A stretch of 64,000 nucleotides of DNA from Planktosalinus sp963977065 (lineage in GTDB: Bacteria > Bacteroidota > Bacteroidia > Flavobacteriales > Flavobacteriaceae). The DNA lies in contig CAXBNF010000014.1 in NCBI GenBank assembly GCA_963977065.1, positions 4,651 to 68,650 of the forward strand. Reading direction: 5' to 3'. The stretch's first letter is position 1, and each line of letters opens with the position of its first letter. A model generated the notes under the pieces. That model was not told the origin of the DNA, made no database searches, and saw only the letters and a list, made by a program, of their open reading frames with translations. Shown one piece after another: positions 34,441 to 44,222 of the stretch. The position numbers and the translations under genes were made by a program.

Positions 34441-36300
34441 ATGGCAGATAAAATTCATTTATTACCCGATCATGTAGCCAATCAAATTGCAGCAGGAGAA
34501 GTTGTTCAACGTCCGGCTTCTGTTGTTAAAGAATTGCTTGAAAATGCTATAGATGCGGGTTCTTCACATATCAAACTACTTATAAAAGACGCCGGAAAAA
34601 CACTCATTCAAGTCATTGATAATGGTGAAGGAATGAGCACTACCGATGCGCGTTTGAGCTTTGAGCGCCACGCCACTTCCAAAATTAAATCTGCCGAAGA
34701 TTTATTTCAATTGCATACCAAAGGCTTTCGCGGTGAGGCACTCGCCTCTATTGCTGCAGTGGCTCACGTCGAATTGAAAACCAAAACGGAAATTAATGAA
34801 GTGGGTTCAATTATAAAAATTGAAGGAAGTGAGGTTGTAGAACAAGAAATGACTGTAACACCCAAAGGAACTTCAGTCGCAGTTAAAAATTTATTTTTTA
34901 ATATTCCTGCACGTCGCAATTTTCTAAAATCAAACCCCGTTGAAACACGTCATATTATTGATGAATTTCACAGAGTAGCCCTGGCACATCCCAATGTGGG
35001 CTTTTCTATGTTTAATAATGGTGCTGAAGTGTTTCAATTGCCGGCGTCCAATTTAAGGCAGCGCATCGTGGGTATCTTTGGTTCAAAAACCAATGAAAAA
35101 TTAGTTCCCGTCAAAGAAGAAACCCCCATAGTAAAAATTGACGGATTTGTATTAAAACCCGAGTTTGCTAAAAAAAGCAGGGGAGACCAGTTCTTTTTTG
35201 TAAATGATCGGTTTATAAAAAGTGGCTATCTCCATCATGCTGTGCTGGCAGCATTTGAAGGCTTACTTAAAGACGGAATGCAACCGGGCTATTTTCTATT
35301 TCTGGAAGTGGATCCAAAAACGATTGATATCAATATTCATCCCACAAAAACCGAGGTAAAGTTTGAGGATGAACACTCGCTTTATGCCATGCTCAGGGCT
35401 GCAGTGAAGCATAGTCTGGGACAGTTTAGTGTGGCACCGGTACTTGATTTTGATCGTGATAAAAACTTAGATACGCCTTATGAATATAAAAACAAACCGG
35501 TTGGAATTCCTCAGGTTGAGGTAGATAAAGATTTTAATCCTTTTAAAGAAAGCTCAGGAGCTGTTCAAAAAAATATTTCTTTTCCTTTTAAAAGAGAAAA
35601 AGGAGCATCCTGGGAAGGACTTTACGCCGGACTCAAAGATCAAAATAAAATTGTTTCAAAAGAGTTTAATTTGGAAGAAATTGAGTTTGAAAGCGAAGAG
35701 GTGACCGGTTCCTTATTTACTGAGTCTGACTCTTTTTCGTCACAAAACACCTTTCAGTTACATAATAAATATGTGCTTATTTCTGTTAAAAGTGGTTTTT
35801 TGGTGATACATCAACAACGGGCACATGAGCGTGTTATTTATGAAGAATTATTGCGCAATATCACCGTGCAGGAAGCCATCAGTCAGCAATTATTGTTTCC
35901 TTTGGTTTTTACTTTTTCAAAAAAGGATGTAAAAATGCTGGAAAGCTTTAAAGAGCAACTGGAGTTTACCGGTTTTGCTTTTGAGGCTTTTGAAGACGAT
36001 TCCATCACGATAAAGGGCATACCTTCCGGTATAAAGGATTCAGATATAAAGCATATACTTGATCACCTGCTGGATGACTTGAATAACGATCTGCCTGATA
36101 ATGGCTATAGCCAAAATGATGTACTGGCAAAATCTATGGCAAAATCACTGGCAATAAAAACGGGCGTTGCTTTAGGGAAAGAACAACAAGAACATCTCGT
36201 TAATAGTTTATTTGCTTGTAAAGAGCCCTCATTTTCACCGGGTAACCGGCCGGTATTTATTACAATACCCATTAGCGATATTGATAAAAAGTTTTACTAA
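34441..36300 (+). CDS. mutL: DNA mismatch repair protein MutL
   Basis: The 619-residue protein has the GHKL ATPase motifs ELLENAIDAG, DNGEGM and TKGFRGEALASI, and the transducer motif IHPTKTEVKF. After a variable linker (about 350-430) comes the C-terminal dimerisation domain. The endonuclease motif DQHA(X)2E(X)4E is degenerate: residues 457-464 read HQQRAHER, so the Asp and His are replaced while the Glu remains. The C-terminal CPHGRP-type motif reads SPGNRP. It couples MutS mismatch recognition to downstream repair, and the nicking activity is in doubt. Confidence 0.96.
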   Translation: MADKIHLLPDHVANQIAAGEVVQRPASVVKELLENAIDAGSSHIKLLIKDAGKTLIQVIDNGEGMSTTDARLSFERHATSKIKSAEDLFQLHTKGFRGEALASIAAVAHVELKTKTEINEVGSIIKIEGSEVVEQEMTVTPKGTSVAVKNLFFNIPARRNFLKSNPVETRHIIDEFHRVALAHPNVGFSMFNNGAEVFQLPASNLRQRIVGIFGSKTNEKLVPVKEETPIVKIDGFVLKPEFAKKSRGDQFFFVNDRFIKSGYLHHAVLAAFEGLLKDGMQPGYFLFLEVDPKTIDINIHPTKTEVKFEDEHSLYAMLRAAVKHSLGQFSVAPVLDFDRDKNLDTPYEYKNKPVGIPQVEVDKDFNPFKESSGAVQKNISFPFKREKGASWEGLYAGLKDQNKIVSKEFNLEEIEFESEEVTGSLFTESDSFSSQNTFQLHNKYVLISVKSGFLVIHQQRAHERVIYEELLRNITVQEAISQQLLFPLVFTFSKKDVKMLESFKEQLEFTGFAFEAFEDDSITIKGIPSGIKDSDIKHILDHLLDDLNNDLPDNGYSQNDVLAKSMAKSLAIKTGVALGKEQQEHLVNSLFACKEPSFSPGNRPVFITIPISDIDKKFY

Positions 36301-36309
36301 ATTTATGTT

Positions 36310-37062
36310 ATGGGAAGAATTTCAGAAACTGTAAAGGTTTTATTAATTGTAAACATTTTGTTTTTTATAGGAACAATTTCTCTTGGAGAACAAGCCTATG
36401 ATTTGTTTGCATTGCATTATCCTGCCAACGAGAAATTTCAGTTTTGGCAATTGGTCACACATATGTTTATGCACGGTGGTACCACGCATATTTTTTTAAA
36501 TATGTTTATGTTGTATATGTTTGGGAGCATTTTAGAATTTAGCTTAGGACAGAATAAGTTTTTATTTATATATTTTTCAGCCGGCTTTGGTGCAGCAGGA
36601 TTGCAGTTGCTTTTTTTATATGTGGGCTATCAAGATGCAATTCAAACCCTACAAAGTGCCGGAATCACTTTACAACAAATTCAGGAAAGCCAAAACTTGT
36701 TTTTAGAAAGCGGAAGGTATTATATATTTAATAATGTTCCTCCTGAAGTTTCAGAAAAATTAATATCAAATTTTGCTTCAAAAATGGTGGGCGCATCAGG
36801 AGCAGTTTTTGGTGTAATGGCGGCTTTTGCAGTGCTTTATCCCAATATGCCCTTGTACTTGATTTTCATCCCAATTCCCATAAAAGCAAAGTATTTAATT
36901 GGTGCTTATTTTGTGTTTGATTTATACAGTGCAGCTTCAGGGAATACAATCATTGGCCCATCAAATGTCGCCCATTGGGCACACGTTGGAGGTGCTATCA
37001 TTGGATTTCTGGTAATGTGGTACTGGAAGAAAAATAGCTTTAATCAAAACAGATGGAACTAA
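36310..37062 (+). CDS. Rhomboid family intramembrane serine protease
   Basis: The 250-residue membrane protein has the rhomboid catalytic dyad: Ser163 in GASGAVFG and His225 in AHWAHVGGAIIGF. The HMFMHGGTTHIFLNM segment (51-65) carries the conserved His and Asn. A soluble insert at about 104-158 separates helices and is larger than in minimal rhomboids. It cleaves transmembrane substrates within the inner membrane; the substrate is unknown. It is the first of two rhomboid genes after mutL. Confidence 0.93.
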   Translation: MGRISETVKVLLIVNILFFIGTISLGEQAYDLFALHYPANEKFQFWQLVTHMFMHGGTTHIFLNMFMLYMFGSILEFSLGQNKFLFIYFSAGFGAAGLQLLFLYVGYQDAIQTLQSAGITLQQIQESQNLFLESGRYYIFNNVPPEVSEKLISNFASKMVGASGAVFGVMAAFAVLYPNMPLYLIFIPIPIKAKYLIGAYFVFDLYSAASGNTIIGPSNVAHWAHVGGAIIGFLVMWYWKKNSFNQNRWN

Positions 37063-37119
37063 TTGAAATTTCAATTTTCAAGTACCAAAATCCAAATAAC
37101 CATTAACGATTAACCAAAA

Positions 37120-38010
37120 ATGAACACAATAGAACAGGCAAAATACAAATTCAGAATGGCCAATGTGGTTGAAAAACTCATTGTTGTCAACGTGGTGGTT
37201 TTTGTGTTGATGTACTTACTTCAGGTGGTTTTTTTCTTGTTTGAAATGCCTTTAAATACTATTTCAGACTGGTTGGTGTTTTCAAAAGACCCTGAAGATT
37301 TGCTTTACAAACCGTGGAGCATTATTACTTATGCTTTTTTACATCAAGGAATCTTTCATATTTTCTTTAATATGTTGATTCTCTATTATTTTGGGAATTA
37401 CTTTTTAATCTATTTTACGCCCAAACGTTTACTAAACTTCTACTTCTTAGGTGCAATTGCCGGTGCGTTGGTGTATTTGATAAGCTATAATTTCTTTCCT
37501 GTTTTTGCAGGTGTGGGCAGATCCTATATGTTGGGGGCATCGGCTTCAGTTATGGCTATTTTGGTGGGAATAGCGACCAAAGTTCCCAATCTGGGAGTTC
37601 GACTTATTCTAATAGGAACCGTAAAGCTTTGGCATATTGCAGCGGTATTTATTGTGCTGGATTTAGTGAGAATGCCTATGGGAAATGCAGGCGGGCATCT
37701 GGCACACCTTGGTGGGGCTTTGTTAGGGTATCTCTATGTAAAACAGCTGGACAAAGGCAATGATATTGGTGCATGGTGGGAATCACTTTCAGACAGGTTT
37801 GTTGGTATGTTTTCTTCTTCTTCAAAGAAAAAACCTTTCAGGACGGTACACCGAAATACGACTTCCCGTAAAACAACTGCCAAAAAACAAGACAAAGGGG
37901 ATAAGCAAAAAAGAATCGACACAATACTTGATAAAATAAGTAAGAGTGGTTATGACAGCTTAAGTAAAGACGAAAAAGATTTCTTGTTTAAATCAGGTAA
38001 TGAAGATTAA
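37120..38010 (+). CDS. Rhomboid family protease with conserved cytosolic tail
   Basis: The 296-residue protein has about six membrane helices. The catalytic dyad is Ser141 in LGASASVMA and His196 in GGHLAHLGGALLGY, with HQGIFHIFFNM at 75-85. After residue 215 there is a basic linker (KKKPFRTVHRNTTSRKTTAKK) and a short helical tail (IDTILDKISKSGYDSLSKDEKDFLF) that recurs in Bacteroidota rhomboids. It lies 57 bases after the first rhomboid gene and is followed after two bases by the hydrolase gene, so they form one operon. Substrate unknown. Confidence 0.92.
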   Translation: MNTIEQAKYKFRMANVVEKLIVVNVVVFVLMYLLQVVFFLFEMPLNTISDWLVFSKDPEDLLYKPWSIITYAFLHQGIFHIFFNMLILYYFGNYFLIYFTPKRLLNFYFLGAIAGALVYLISYNFFPVFAGVGRSYMLGASASVMAILVGIATKVPNLGVRLILIGTVKLWHIAAVFIVLDLVRMPMGNAGGHLAHLGGALLGYLYVKQLDKGNDIGAWWESLSDRFVGMFSSSSKKKPFRTVHRNTTSRKTTAKKQDKGDKQKRIDTILDKISKSGYDSLSKDEKDFLFKSGNED

Positions 38011-38012
38011 AA

Positions 38013-39038
38013 ATGAAAAAACTGGGGCTCATAGATAAATTCATATTTTTAATCAACTCTGTTTTTGCACTTTGTTTATTACTTTCTTTAATTGTTCCCT
38101 ACATACCTCCTCAAAAATTTCCTTTTCTGGCTCTGTTGAGTCTTGTGGTTTCTCCTTTGTTTCTTATTAATGTGTTGTTTTTTCTATTTTGGTTGTTGCG
38201 TGTCAAACGACAACTTCTTTTATCACTCATTGTCCTGATTGTATGTGCCGTTCAATTCAATTCTTTTTATCGATTTGATTTTGGAGAAGCACCATCTTTA
38301 AAAGAACATCAATTAAAAGTGATGAACTATAATGTGCGTTTATTCAATATTTATGCCTGGATTAATGATGAAACAATTCCAAAACAAGTTGGACAACTCA
38401 TTGCAGAATCAAATCCTGATGTGGTTAGTTTTCAGGAGTATTCAGGAAATGAAAATGTAAATCTTGATGCATATCCCCATTCTTTTATTCATTTGGTCAA
38501 ACAAAAACCTGAATTTGGCCAGGCCATTTATTCAAAATATCCCATTCTCAACAAAGGCAGCCTAAGCTTTAAAGACACTTCCAACAACGCGATATATATT
38601 GATATTTTAAAAAATAATGACACCATTCGCATTTATAACATCCACCTGGAGTCTATGCAGGTTCACGAAAATGATGTCGATTTTGATCAGGAAACTTCTA
38701 AGCGTTTGATGCGAAGAATGGCACAATCATTTCAAAAACAACAAAGTCAAGCTGAGGCGATTCTAAAACACTCAGAAACTACAAATCACAAAACCATAAT
38801 TATGGCCGATTTAAATAATACGGCTTTTTCTTATGTGTATCGAAAGATAAAGGGGACTAAAAAAGATGCTTTCGCCGAAAGAGGCAAGGGTCTCGGTTCT
38901 ACTTTTGTCTTTAAAAAAATACCATTACGCATTGATTTTATTCTTACCGATCGTGCCTTTACAATCAATGACTTCAAAACACACTCTGAAGGATTGTCAG
39001 ACCATTTTGCGATCTCATCGGTTTTGAGTTGGGAATAA
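38013..39038 (+). CDS. Membrane-anchored endonuclease/exonuclease/phosphatase family protein
   Basis: The 341-residue protein has about three N-terminal membrane helices (up to residue 85), then an EEP fold: LKVMNYNVRLFN, VVSFQEYSG with the metal-binding Glu, IYNIHLES, MADLNNTAFS and the final SDHFAI. All catalytic positions of the family are present. Members hydrolyse phosphodiesters or phosphomonoesters of nucleic acids, lipids or inositides; the substrate here is unknown. The membrane anchor would place the catalytic domain at the periplasmic or cytoplasmic face. It ends the mutL-rhomboid operon. Confidence 0.9.
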   Translation: MKKLGLIDKFIFLINSVFALCLLLSLIVPYIPPQKFPFLALLSLVVSPLFLINVLFFLFWLLRVKRQLLLSLIVLIVCAVQFNSFYRFDFGEAPSLKEHQLKVMNYNVRLFNIYAWINDETIPKQVGQLIAESNPDVVSFQEYSGNENVNLDAYPHSFIHLVKQKPEFGQAIYSKYPILNKGSLSFKDTSNNAIYIDILKNNDTIRIYNIHLESMQVHENDVDFDQETSKRLMRRMAQSFQKQQSQAEAILKHSETTNHKTIIMADLNNTAFSYVYRKIKGTKKDAFAERGKGLGSTFVFKKIPLRIDFILTDRAFTINDFKTHSEGLSDHFAISSVLSWE

Positions 39039-39094
39039 ATACCTCAATGTTTTTAATTCCTTAAAGTTTTTTAACCTGAAACCCAAGGGGACTT

Positions 39095-39403
39095 TTACCA
39101 CAAACAATCCACCCAGTCTGTTAAGATATGCCACAACAACGCCAAGCCAACCATACGGGTTTTCTTAAAGAATAAAAGGAGAACATAAATCCCAATAGCC
39201 ACATAACTGTGAAGTAAATGAAAACCAATACTACACCGATTGGGGTCAAAAATGGGATCTGCGAGCAAATGGTCAAGGTCAATAAGCATTGCCAGTAAGA
39301 ATATCAAATAAACCCGCCACAATTCATTTCTGTAAAACAAATAGGCGATACCCAATGGCACTATAAAGTGCATTCCATAATGGACGAAAAACTGCAAACT
39401 CAT
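39095..39403 (-). CDS. DUF6122 small membrane protein
   Basis: The 102-residue membrane protein has three or four hydrophobic segments and a run of conserved polar residues inside them: HYGMHF, DLDHLLADPIFDPNRCSIGFH and HILTDWVDC. The HxxxH and DxDH pattern resembles membrane-bound metal-dependent hydrolases, but that is only an inference. It overlaps the WbqC gene by four bases and is co-translated with it. Confidence 0.82.
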   Translation of the reverse strand: MSLQFFVHYGMHFIVPLGIAYLFYRNELWRVYLIFLLAMLIDLDHLLADPIFDPNRCSIGFHLLHSYVAIGIYVLLLFFKKTRMVGLALLWHILTDWVDCLW

Positions 39404-40038
39404 AGGTTTTGGCTTTCTAAATAACTTAAGGCATTTGTACCTTCATTAAATAACAAATCAATCACAGAAAGATTGGGCAAAAATTCGTGATGCTTCTCGA
39501 GAACTTGAGTGTAAGGGGTGTTTTTAAAGTCCAAATTATTTTTAGCGAAAGCCAAATATCTATAATCAACTTTATCTTTAACTAAAGGTTCATAACTTTC
39601 AGTAAAACAAATTTCTATATCAATACCCAAAGCCTCTTTGACAACTTCAAAAGCGTCAAGGTTAAAATCCATTAAATGAGAATATTTTTTTTCGTAGAGC
39701 GGAGCAAAGTCATCTTCAAAGAACTCAAAAAACGGAGAACTACGGTAAGCTATCTGAATGGATTTCCAATGCTCCCGTTGCCACGGAAAATCATTTTCTA
39801 TGCGCACTTCTTTGTATTTTTGATGCACTCTTTCACGCTCCCCCCGTTTTCCTTTTGAGGTGTGTTTTATAGGAATATTTAGTAGTAATGGTCCTTCCGG
39901 AGTGGCTATAAATGTACGGTTTCTGTAAGTTTGTTTTTGAAAATTGTCGTGCATTTCAAAAGTAATTTCTGTCGCTTTTGCAATGGCAGTAAATTGCTGA
40001 ATAGAACCAAAATAGAGCGGATGTATAAGGATATGCAT
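39400..40038 (-). CDS. WbqC-like family protein
   Basis: The 212-residue soluble protein matches the WbqC-like family: FGSIQQFTAIAKA near the start, the conserved segment YRNRTFIATPEGPLLLNIPI, and WQREHWKSIQIAYRSSPFFEFFEDDF. WbqC homologues often accompany O-antigen genes, but the reaction is not established. In other Flavobacteriaceae this gene usually follows lepB; here a tesA/ABC-transporter set lies between. Confidence 0.9.
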   Translation of the reverse strand: MHILIHPLYFGSIQQFTAIAKATEITFEMHDNFQKQTYRNRTFIATPEGPLLLNIPIKHTSKGKRGERERVHQKYKEVRIENDFPWQREHWKSIQIAYRSSPFFEFFEDDFAPLYEKKYSHLMDFNLDAFEVVKEALGIDIEICFTESYEPLVKDKVDYRYLAFAKNNLDFKNTPYTQVLEKHHEFLPNLSVIDLLFNEGTNALSYLESQNL

Positions 40039-40216
40039 ATTTAATTGGTTTCAGGTTTCAAGGTTCAAGGTTTGCCTCGAGTTATTAGAATTTGGTGCTT
40101 TGGATTTTGCCTTGCCATCCGAAACCGCACGCTGTCGCAGAAGTTTCAGCGTAGGCGCCCATAAGCGGTGAAGGATGGATCCTTTTAAAAAATCATAAAT
40201 CGTCAATCAAAAATCA

Positions 40217-40912
40217 TCAATCGTTAATCAAAACCGGTTCCAGCACTTTCCATACATTTTCTGCCATAATCTTCTGTCCTTCTGCGGTGGGATGAATCCC
40301 GTCTTGCTGATTCAATTCAGGGATGCCACCCACATTTTCAAGCAAAAAGGGGAGTAGTGTCAAATCGTTTTTTTGTGCCAGTTCAGGAAAAATACTTCTG
40401 AATTCGGCTGTATATTCCGGTCCCATATTGGGCGGAATTTCCATTCCCAAAAGTACGATTTTGGTTTCTTCATTTTTATTTTTTACCTGCTCGATAATGG
40501 ATTGCAGGTTGTTTTTGGTTTCGGTGAGATTAACGCCTCTCAAACCGTCATTGGCTCCCAGTTCCAAAACAAAAATAGCCACATCCTGATTGAGTACCCA
40601 GTCCAGTCTGCTTTTACCACTTGCAGTGGTTTCCCCACTCAATCCCGCATTAACCACTTCATAAGGCCATTGCAACGAATCGATTTTTTGTTGTATCAGC
40701 GCCGGGTAGGCTTCTTCCAAATCGACACCCAGCCCTGCAGTGAGACTGGTTCCAAAAAAGAGAATGACATCGCGGGCATCATCCTTTGTTTTTTTAGAGG
40801 TGTTTAAAACGGGCTCATTTTTTTGGGAATCCGGGCTTTCCTTGCTTTTTTCGCCACAAGAAACCAAAAAAGTGTTCAATAAAATATAACAAAAGATTAA
40901 CAGGATACGCAT
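40217..40912 (-). CDS. tesA: TesA-like SGNH/GDSL esterase, lipoprotein
   Basis: The 231-residue protein has a lipoprotein signal peptide ending LVSC19, a charged linker, then an SGNH hydrolase fold. Block I is GTSLTAGLG (Ser56 as nucleophile, GTSL in place of GDSL), block II AGLSGETTASG, block III ELGANDGLRG, and block V DGIHPTAEGQ with the Asp and His. This arrangement matches TesA/arylesterase. It should hydrolyse acyl esters or thioesters on the periplasmic side. It is divergent from a YbbA/YbbP-like transporter, as tesA is in E. coli, so they probably cooperate. Confidence 0.9.
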   Translation of the reverse strand: MRILLIFCYILLNTFLVSCGEKSKESPDSQKNEPVLNTSKKTKDDARDVILFFGTSLTAGLGVDLEEAYPALIQQKIDSLQWPYEVVNAGLSGETTASGKSRLDWVLNQDVAIFVLELGANDGLRGVNLTETKNNLQSIIEQVKNKNEETKIVLLGMEIPPNMGPEYTAEFRSIFPELAQKNDLTLLPFLLENVGGIPELNQQDGIHPTAEGQKIMAENVWKVLEPVLIND

Positions 40913-40986
40913 TCTATAAGGGCTTAAAAGTTAAAATCATTTCTTTATTTTGCTTAGAATCAAATTGACTCTACAAAAATAGTACA

Positions 40987-41673
40987 ATGACAAAGATATT
41001 AAACATTGAGCAGCTAGGAAAGACATATCGCAGTGGCACAAAAGAAATTCCTGTTTTACAGGATATTTCTTTTTCCATAGAAGAGGGGGAAACCTATTCT
41101 ATAGTTGGACCTTCTGGTAGCGGAAAGACCACTTTACTGGGATTGTGTGCGGGTTTGGATCAGCCCAGTTCCGGCTCTGTAAACTTGTGTGGCTCTGAAT
41201 TGAGCTCATTGACAGAAGACGCTCGCGCTCTTTTACGCAATCAAAAAGTGGGTTTTGTTTTTCAGAACTTTCAACTCCTGCCCACCTTAACAGCTTTAGA
41301 AAATGTGGTAGTTCCTATGGAATTACAAGGATTAAAAAACGCAGCTAAAGCCGGAATGGATTTATTGGATAAAGTGGGACTGGCAGACCGCTTTCATCAT
41401 TATCCTTCTCAACTCTCGGGCGGTGAGCAGCAGCGTGTGGCTGTTGCCAGGGCTTTTTCAAACAATCCTTCGATTTTGTTTGCTGATGAGCCCACCGGAA
41501 ATCTAGATGCCACTACAGGCGAGAAAATAGTTGAACTCCTTTTTAATTTAAATAAAGAACGCGGAACCACTTTGGTGATTGTTACACACGATTTAGAACT
41601 CGCCCAAAAAACACAAACCATTCTCAAGCTCAAAGGCGGAAGAATCGCAGCAAAGGAAAAAGGAATCGCATGA
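40987..41673 (+). CDS. ybbA: ABC transporter ATPase, YbbA/LolD-like
   Basis: The 228-residue ATPase has Walker A GPSGSGKTT (about 41-49), the Q-loop VFQNFQLLPTLTALENVVVPMEL, signature LSGGEQQRVAVARAF and Walker B ILFADEPTGNLD. The sequence belongs to the MacB/LolD group that drives mechanotransmission-type exporters. It overlaps the permease gene by four bases. The divergent TesA-like gene makes YbbA a better name than LolD. Confidence 0.92.
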   Translation: MTKILNIEQLGKTYRSGTKEIPVLQDISFSIEEGETYSIVGPSGSGKTTLLGLCAGLDQPSSGSVNLCGSELSSLTEDARALLRNQKVGFVFQNFQLLPTLTALENVVVPMELQGLKNAAKAGMDLLDKVGLADRFHHYPSQLSGGEQQRVAVARAFSNNPSILFADEPTGNLDATTGEKIVELLFNLNKERGTTLVIVTHDLELAQKTQTILKLKGGRIAAKEKGIA

Positions 41674-44222
41674 TAGAAAAAAACGCTACATCAAAAGCAT
41701 CGTTCAGCTGGTTGCTTAAAATGGCTTTACGCGATGGAAAAGCAAGCGGAAAAAAACTGGGCTTGTTTATGGCTTCCATTGTTTTAGGCATCGCTGCGGT
41801 GGTTTCCATTCAGTCTTTTGGAGTAAACCTTAAAGAAAACATTGCCCTGCAGTCCAGGTCACTGATGGGCACCGATTATAAAATTGACAGTAATGATGCT
41901 CCCAATGAACGCATTTTAGCCGTTTTAGATTCGCTGGGCGGTGCAGATGCTCGTGAAATAAGTTTTCCCTCTATGGTTTCCTTTAAAGGGAATGAGGGCA
42001 CAAAACTGGTTCAGGTTAGGGGAATTGAAGGCGGTTTCCCATTTTACGGAAGTATTGAAACAGACCCTCCTGAGGCGGCAAACCAATTTATGGCAGAAGG
42101 GGGCGCCCTGCTGGATGCAACGGTCATGCTGCAACTCAATTTAAAACCGGGTGACAGTATCAACATTGGAGAAATAACAATTCCCATAAGCGGTTCTTTG
42201 GTATCCATACCGGGGAGTACAGCCGTTTTTAGTTCGGTAGCACCACCTGTGGTACTTTCTTACGATTTAATAGAAAAAACCGAACTCGTTCAAATGGGAA
42301 GTCGCGTTAAGTATGATTTCTATTTTGTTGCAGATGAAACACTGGACTTGAGAAAACTCAGAACCGATTTACGACCCATTCTTCAGCAAGAAAACTACTC
42401 GATTGACACGCATGTTTCCAGTAGCGAGCGCCTGGGAAGACGTTTTGATAATTTCGGGAAATTTCTCAATCTCGTTGCTTTTATTGCCTTGCTGCTGGGT
42501 TGTGTGGGCATTGCAAGTGCTATTCATATCTATATCAAAGAAAAACTAAAGGCTGTCGCCATTCTTAAATGTTTGGGAGCTACAAAACTTCAGACCTTCT
42601 CTATTTATCTGCTTCAAATTGCAGGTATTGGACTTTTGGGTGGTGTGATTGGAACCGTTTTGGGTTTAGGACTTCAACAGTTGTTTCCATTGTTTTTGGG
42701 TGATTTACTGCCTGTGGATGTGGAAATCACTTTTTCGACGCAAGTTGTCTTTATGGGAATATTGCTCGGTGTCTTTATGTCAGTTTTATTTGCGCTCTAC
42801 CCATTGATGAATACCCTTTATGTGTCACCATTACAAGCTTTGCGGGTTGATGAGGGAACTTCTGAAAAATCAAGATTTGCCGGATTGCTGGTTTTGCTGG
42901 GTATATTTGTGTTTATCTTCCTCTTTTCTTACTGGTTGTTACGAGATGTGAGGTACTCACTTGCATTTGTTTTAGGAATTTTGATTACGTTTTCCATTTT
43001 GGCAGGGGTTGCTCATTTGTTTATGAGGACAATCAAACGCTTTTTTCCCACCCGTTGGGGTTTTATAGCCCGGCAAAGCTTACTAAATTTATTCCGGCCT
43101 CAAAATCAAACCTTGATATTGATTTTGGCCATTGGTGTGGGGACTTTTTTAATAAGTACCCTCTATTTTACTAAAGATGTGCTTCTAGCTCAGGCGTCAT
43201 TGGAGAGTCAGGCCAATACACCTAATATCATTTTACTGGATGTTCAAAGTGATCAACAGCAAGCTGTTGAAGCCTTGATTTTAGAAAAAAATCTTCCGGT
43301 TTTAGAGAATATGCCTATAGTTACAATGCGTTTGCACGCCATCAATGAGAAGACGGTCAATGAAATGAGGCGAGACACAACGCGAACAATTGACAGATGG
43401 TTGCTCAATCACGAGTTTAGAGTGTCCTACAGAAATGAGTTGAGTATCTCTGAAACGCTTGTAAACGGTGAGTGGAATACAGCTATTGCTGATGGGGAGC
43501 CTGTTCCCATTTCCATAAGTGATAACCTGGTGAGAGATGCTGCACTTGAGGTGGGAGACGATGTGTATTTTAATGTACAGGGTGTGATTCTTCACACACG
43601 GGTGAGCAGTGTGAGGGAAGTTGACTGGAGCCGTGCTCAAATGAATTTTATGGTCGTTTTTCCTGAGGGTGTGCTAGAAGATGCTCCGCAATTTAGGGTG
43701 ATCACCGCTCAAACACCCGATGCTGCTGCTTCTGCACAGTTGCAGCAAGCCGTGGTACAGGAGTTTCCCAATGTAACCATTATTGACATCAGGCAGATAC
43801 TTACAGTTGTTGAAGGCATTTTGGAAAAGATTTCCTGGCTCATCAATTTTATGGCGTTTTTCAGCATTTTTACCGGGATCATTGTTTTGCTTGGGGCTGT
43901 GAGAACAAGTAAATACCAGCGCATTAGAGAAAGTGTTTTGTTGCGCACACTGGGTGCACAAAGCCGTCAGATTTTAAAAATTGCAGCCTTGGAGTATTTT
44001 TATCTGGGAGTTCTGGGTTCTTTATCGGGAATTTTATTATCCCTTGGCGGAAGTCAGTTATTGGCGTGGTTGGTATTTGAAACGCCCTTTGTACCGTCTT
44101 GGGTACCCTTTTTAGTGTTATTGCCGGGAATTACACTTTTAGTTCTTGGCATCGGACTCAGCAATAGTGTGAGCGTGATTAAAAGTCCGCCTTTGGAGGT
44201 ATTGCGGAAGGAGGGGAGTTAA
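41670..44222 (+). CDS. ybbP: FtsX-like ABC permease, YbbP-type
   Basis: The 850-residue permease has an N-terminal membrane helix (about 30-51), a large periplasmic domain, and two FtsX-like membrane blocks (about 262-385 and 725-845) separated by a middle region with more helices and a second periplasmic part. The duplicated FtsX layout and the length match YbbP of E. coli (about 800 residues). With the ATPase upstream it would extract hydrophobic molecules from the membrane or move periplasmic substrates. Four-base overlap with the ATPase gene. Confidence 0.9.
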   Translation: MIEKNATSKASFSWLLKMALRDGKASGKKLGLFMASIVLGIAAVVSIQSFGVNLKENIALQSRSLMGTDYKIDSNDAPNERILAVLDSLGGADAREISFPSMVSFKGNEGTKLVQVRGIEGGFPFYGSIETDPPEAANQFMAEGGALLDATVMLQLNLKPGDSINIGEITIPISGSLVSIPGSTAVFSSVAPPVVLSYDLIEKTELVQMGSRVKYDFYFVADETLDLRKLRTDLRPILQQENYSIDTHVSSSERLGRRFDNFGKFLNLVAFIALLLGCVGIASAIHIYIKEKLKAVAILKCLGATKLQTFSIYLLQIAGIGLLGGVIGTVLGLGLQQLFPLFLGDLLPVDVEITFSTQVVFMGILLGVFMSVLFALYPLMNTLYVSPLQALRVDEGTSEKSRFAGLLVLLGIFVFIFLFSYWLLRDVRYSLAFVLGILITFSILAGVAHLFMRTIKRFFPTRWGFIARQSLLNLFRPQNQTLILILAIGVGTFLISTLYFTKDVLLAQASLESQANTPNIILLDVQSDQQQAVEALILEKNLPVLENMPIVTMRLHAINEKTVNEMRRDTTRTIDRWLLNHEFRVSYRNELSISETLVNGEWNTAIADGEPVPISISDNLVRDAALEVGDDVYFNVQGVILHTRVSSVREVDWSRAQMNFMVVFPEGVLEDAPQFRVITAQTPDAAASAQLQQAVVQEFPNVTIIDIRQILTVVEGILEKISWLINFMAFFSIFTGIIVLLGAVRTSKYQRIRESVLLRTLGAQSRQILKIAALEYFYLGVLGSLSGILLSLGGSQLLAWLVFETPFVPSWVPFLVLLPGITLLVLGIGLSNSVSVIKSPPLEVLRKEGS

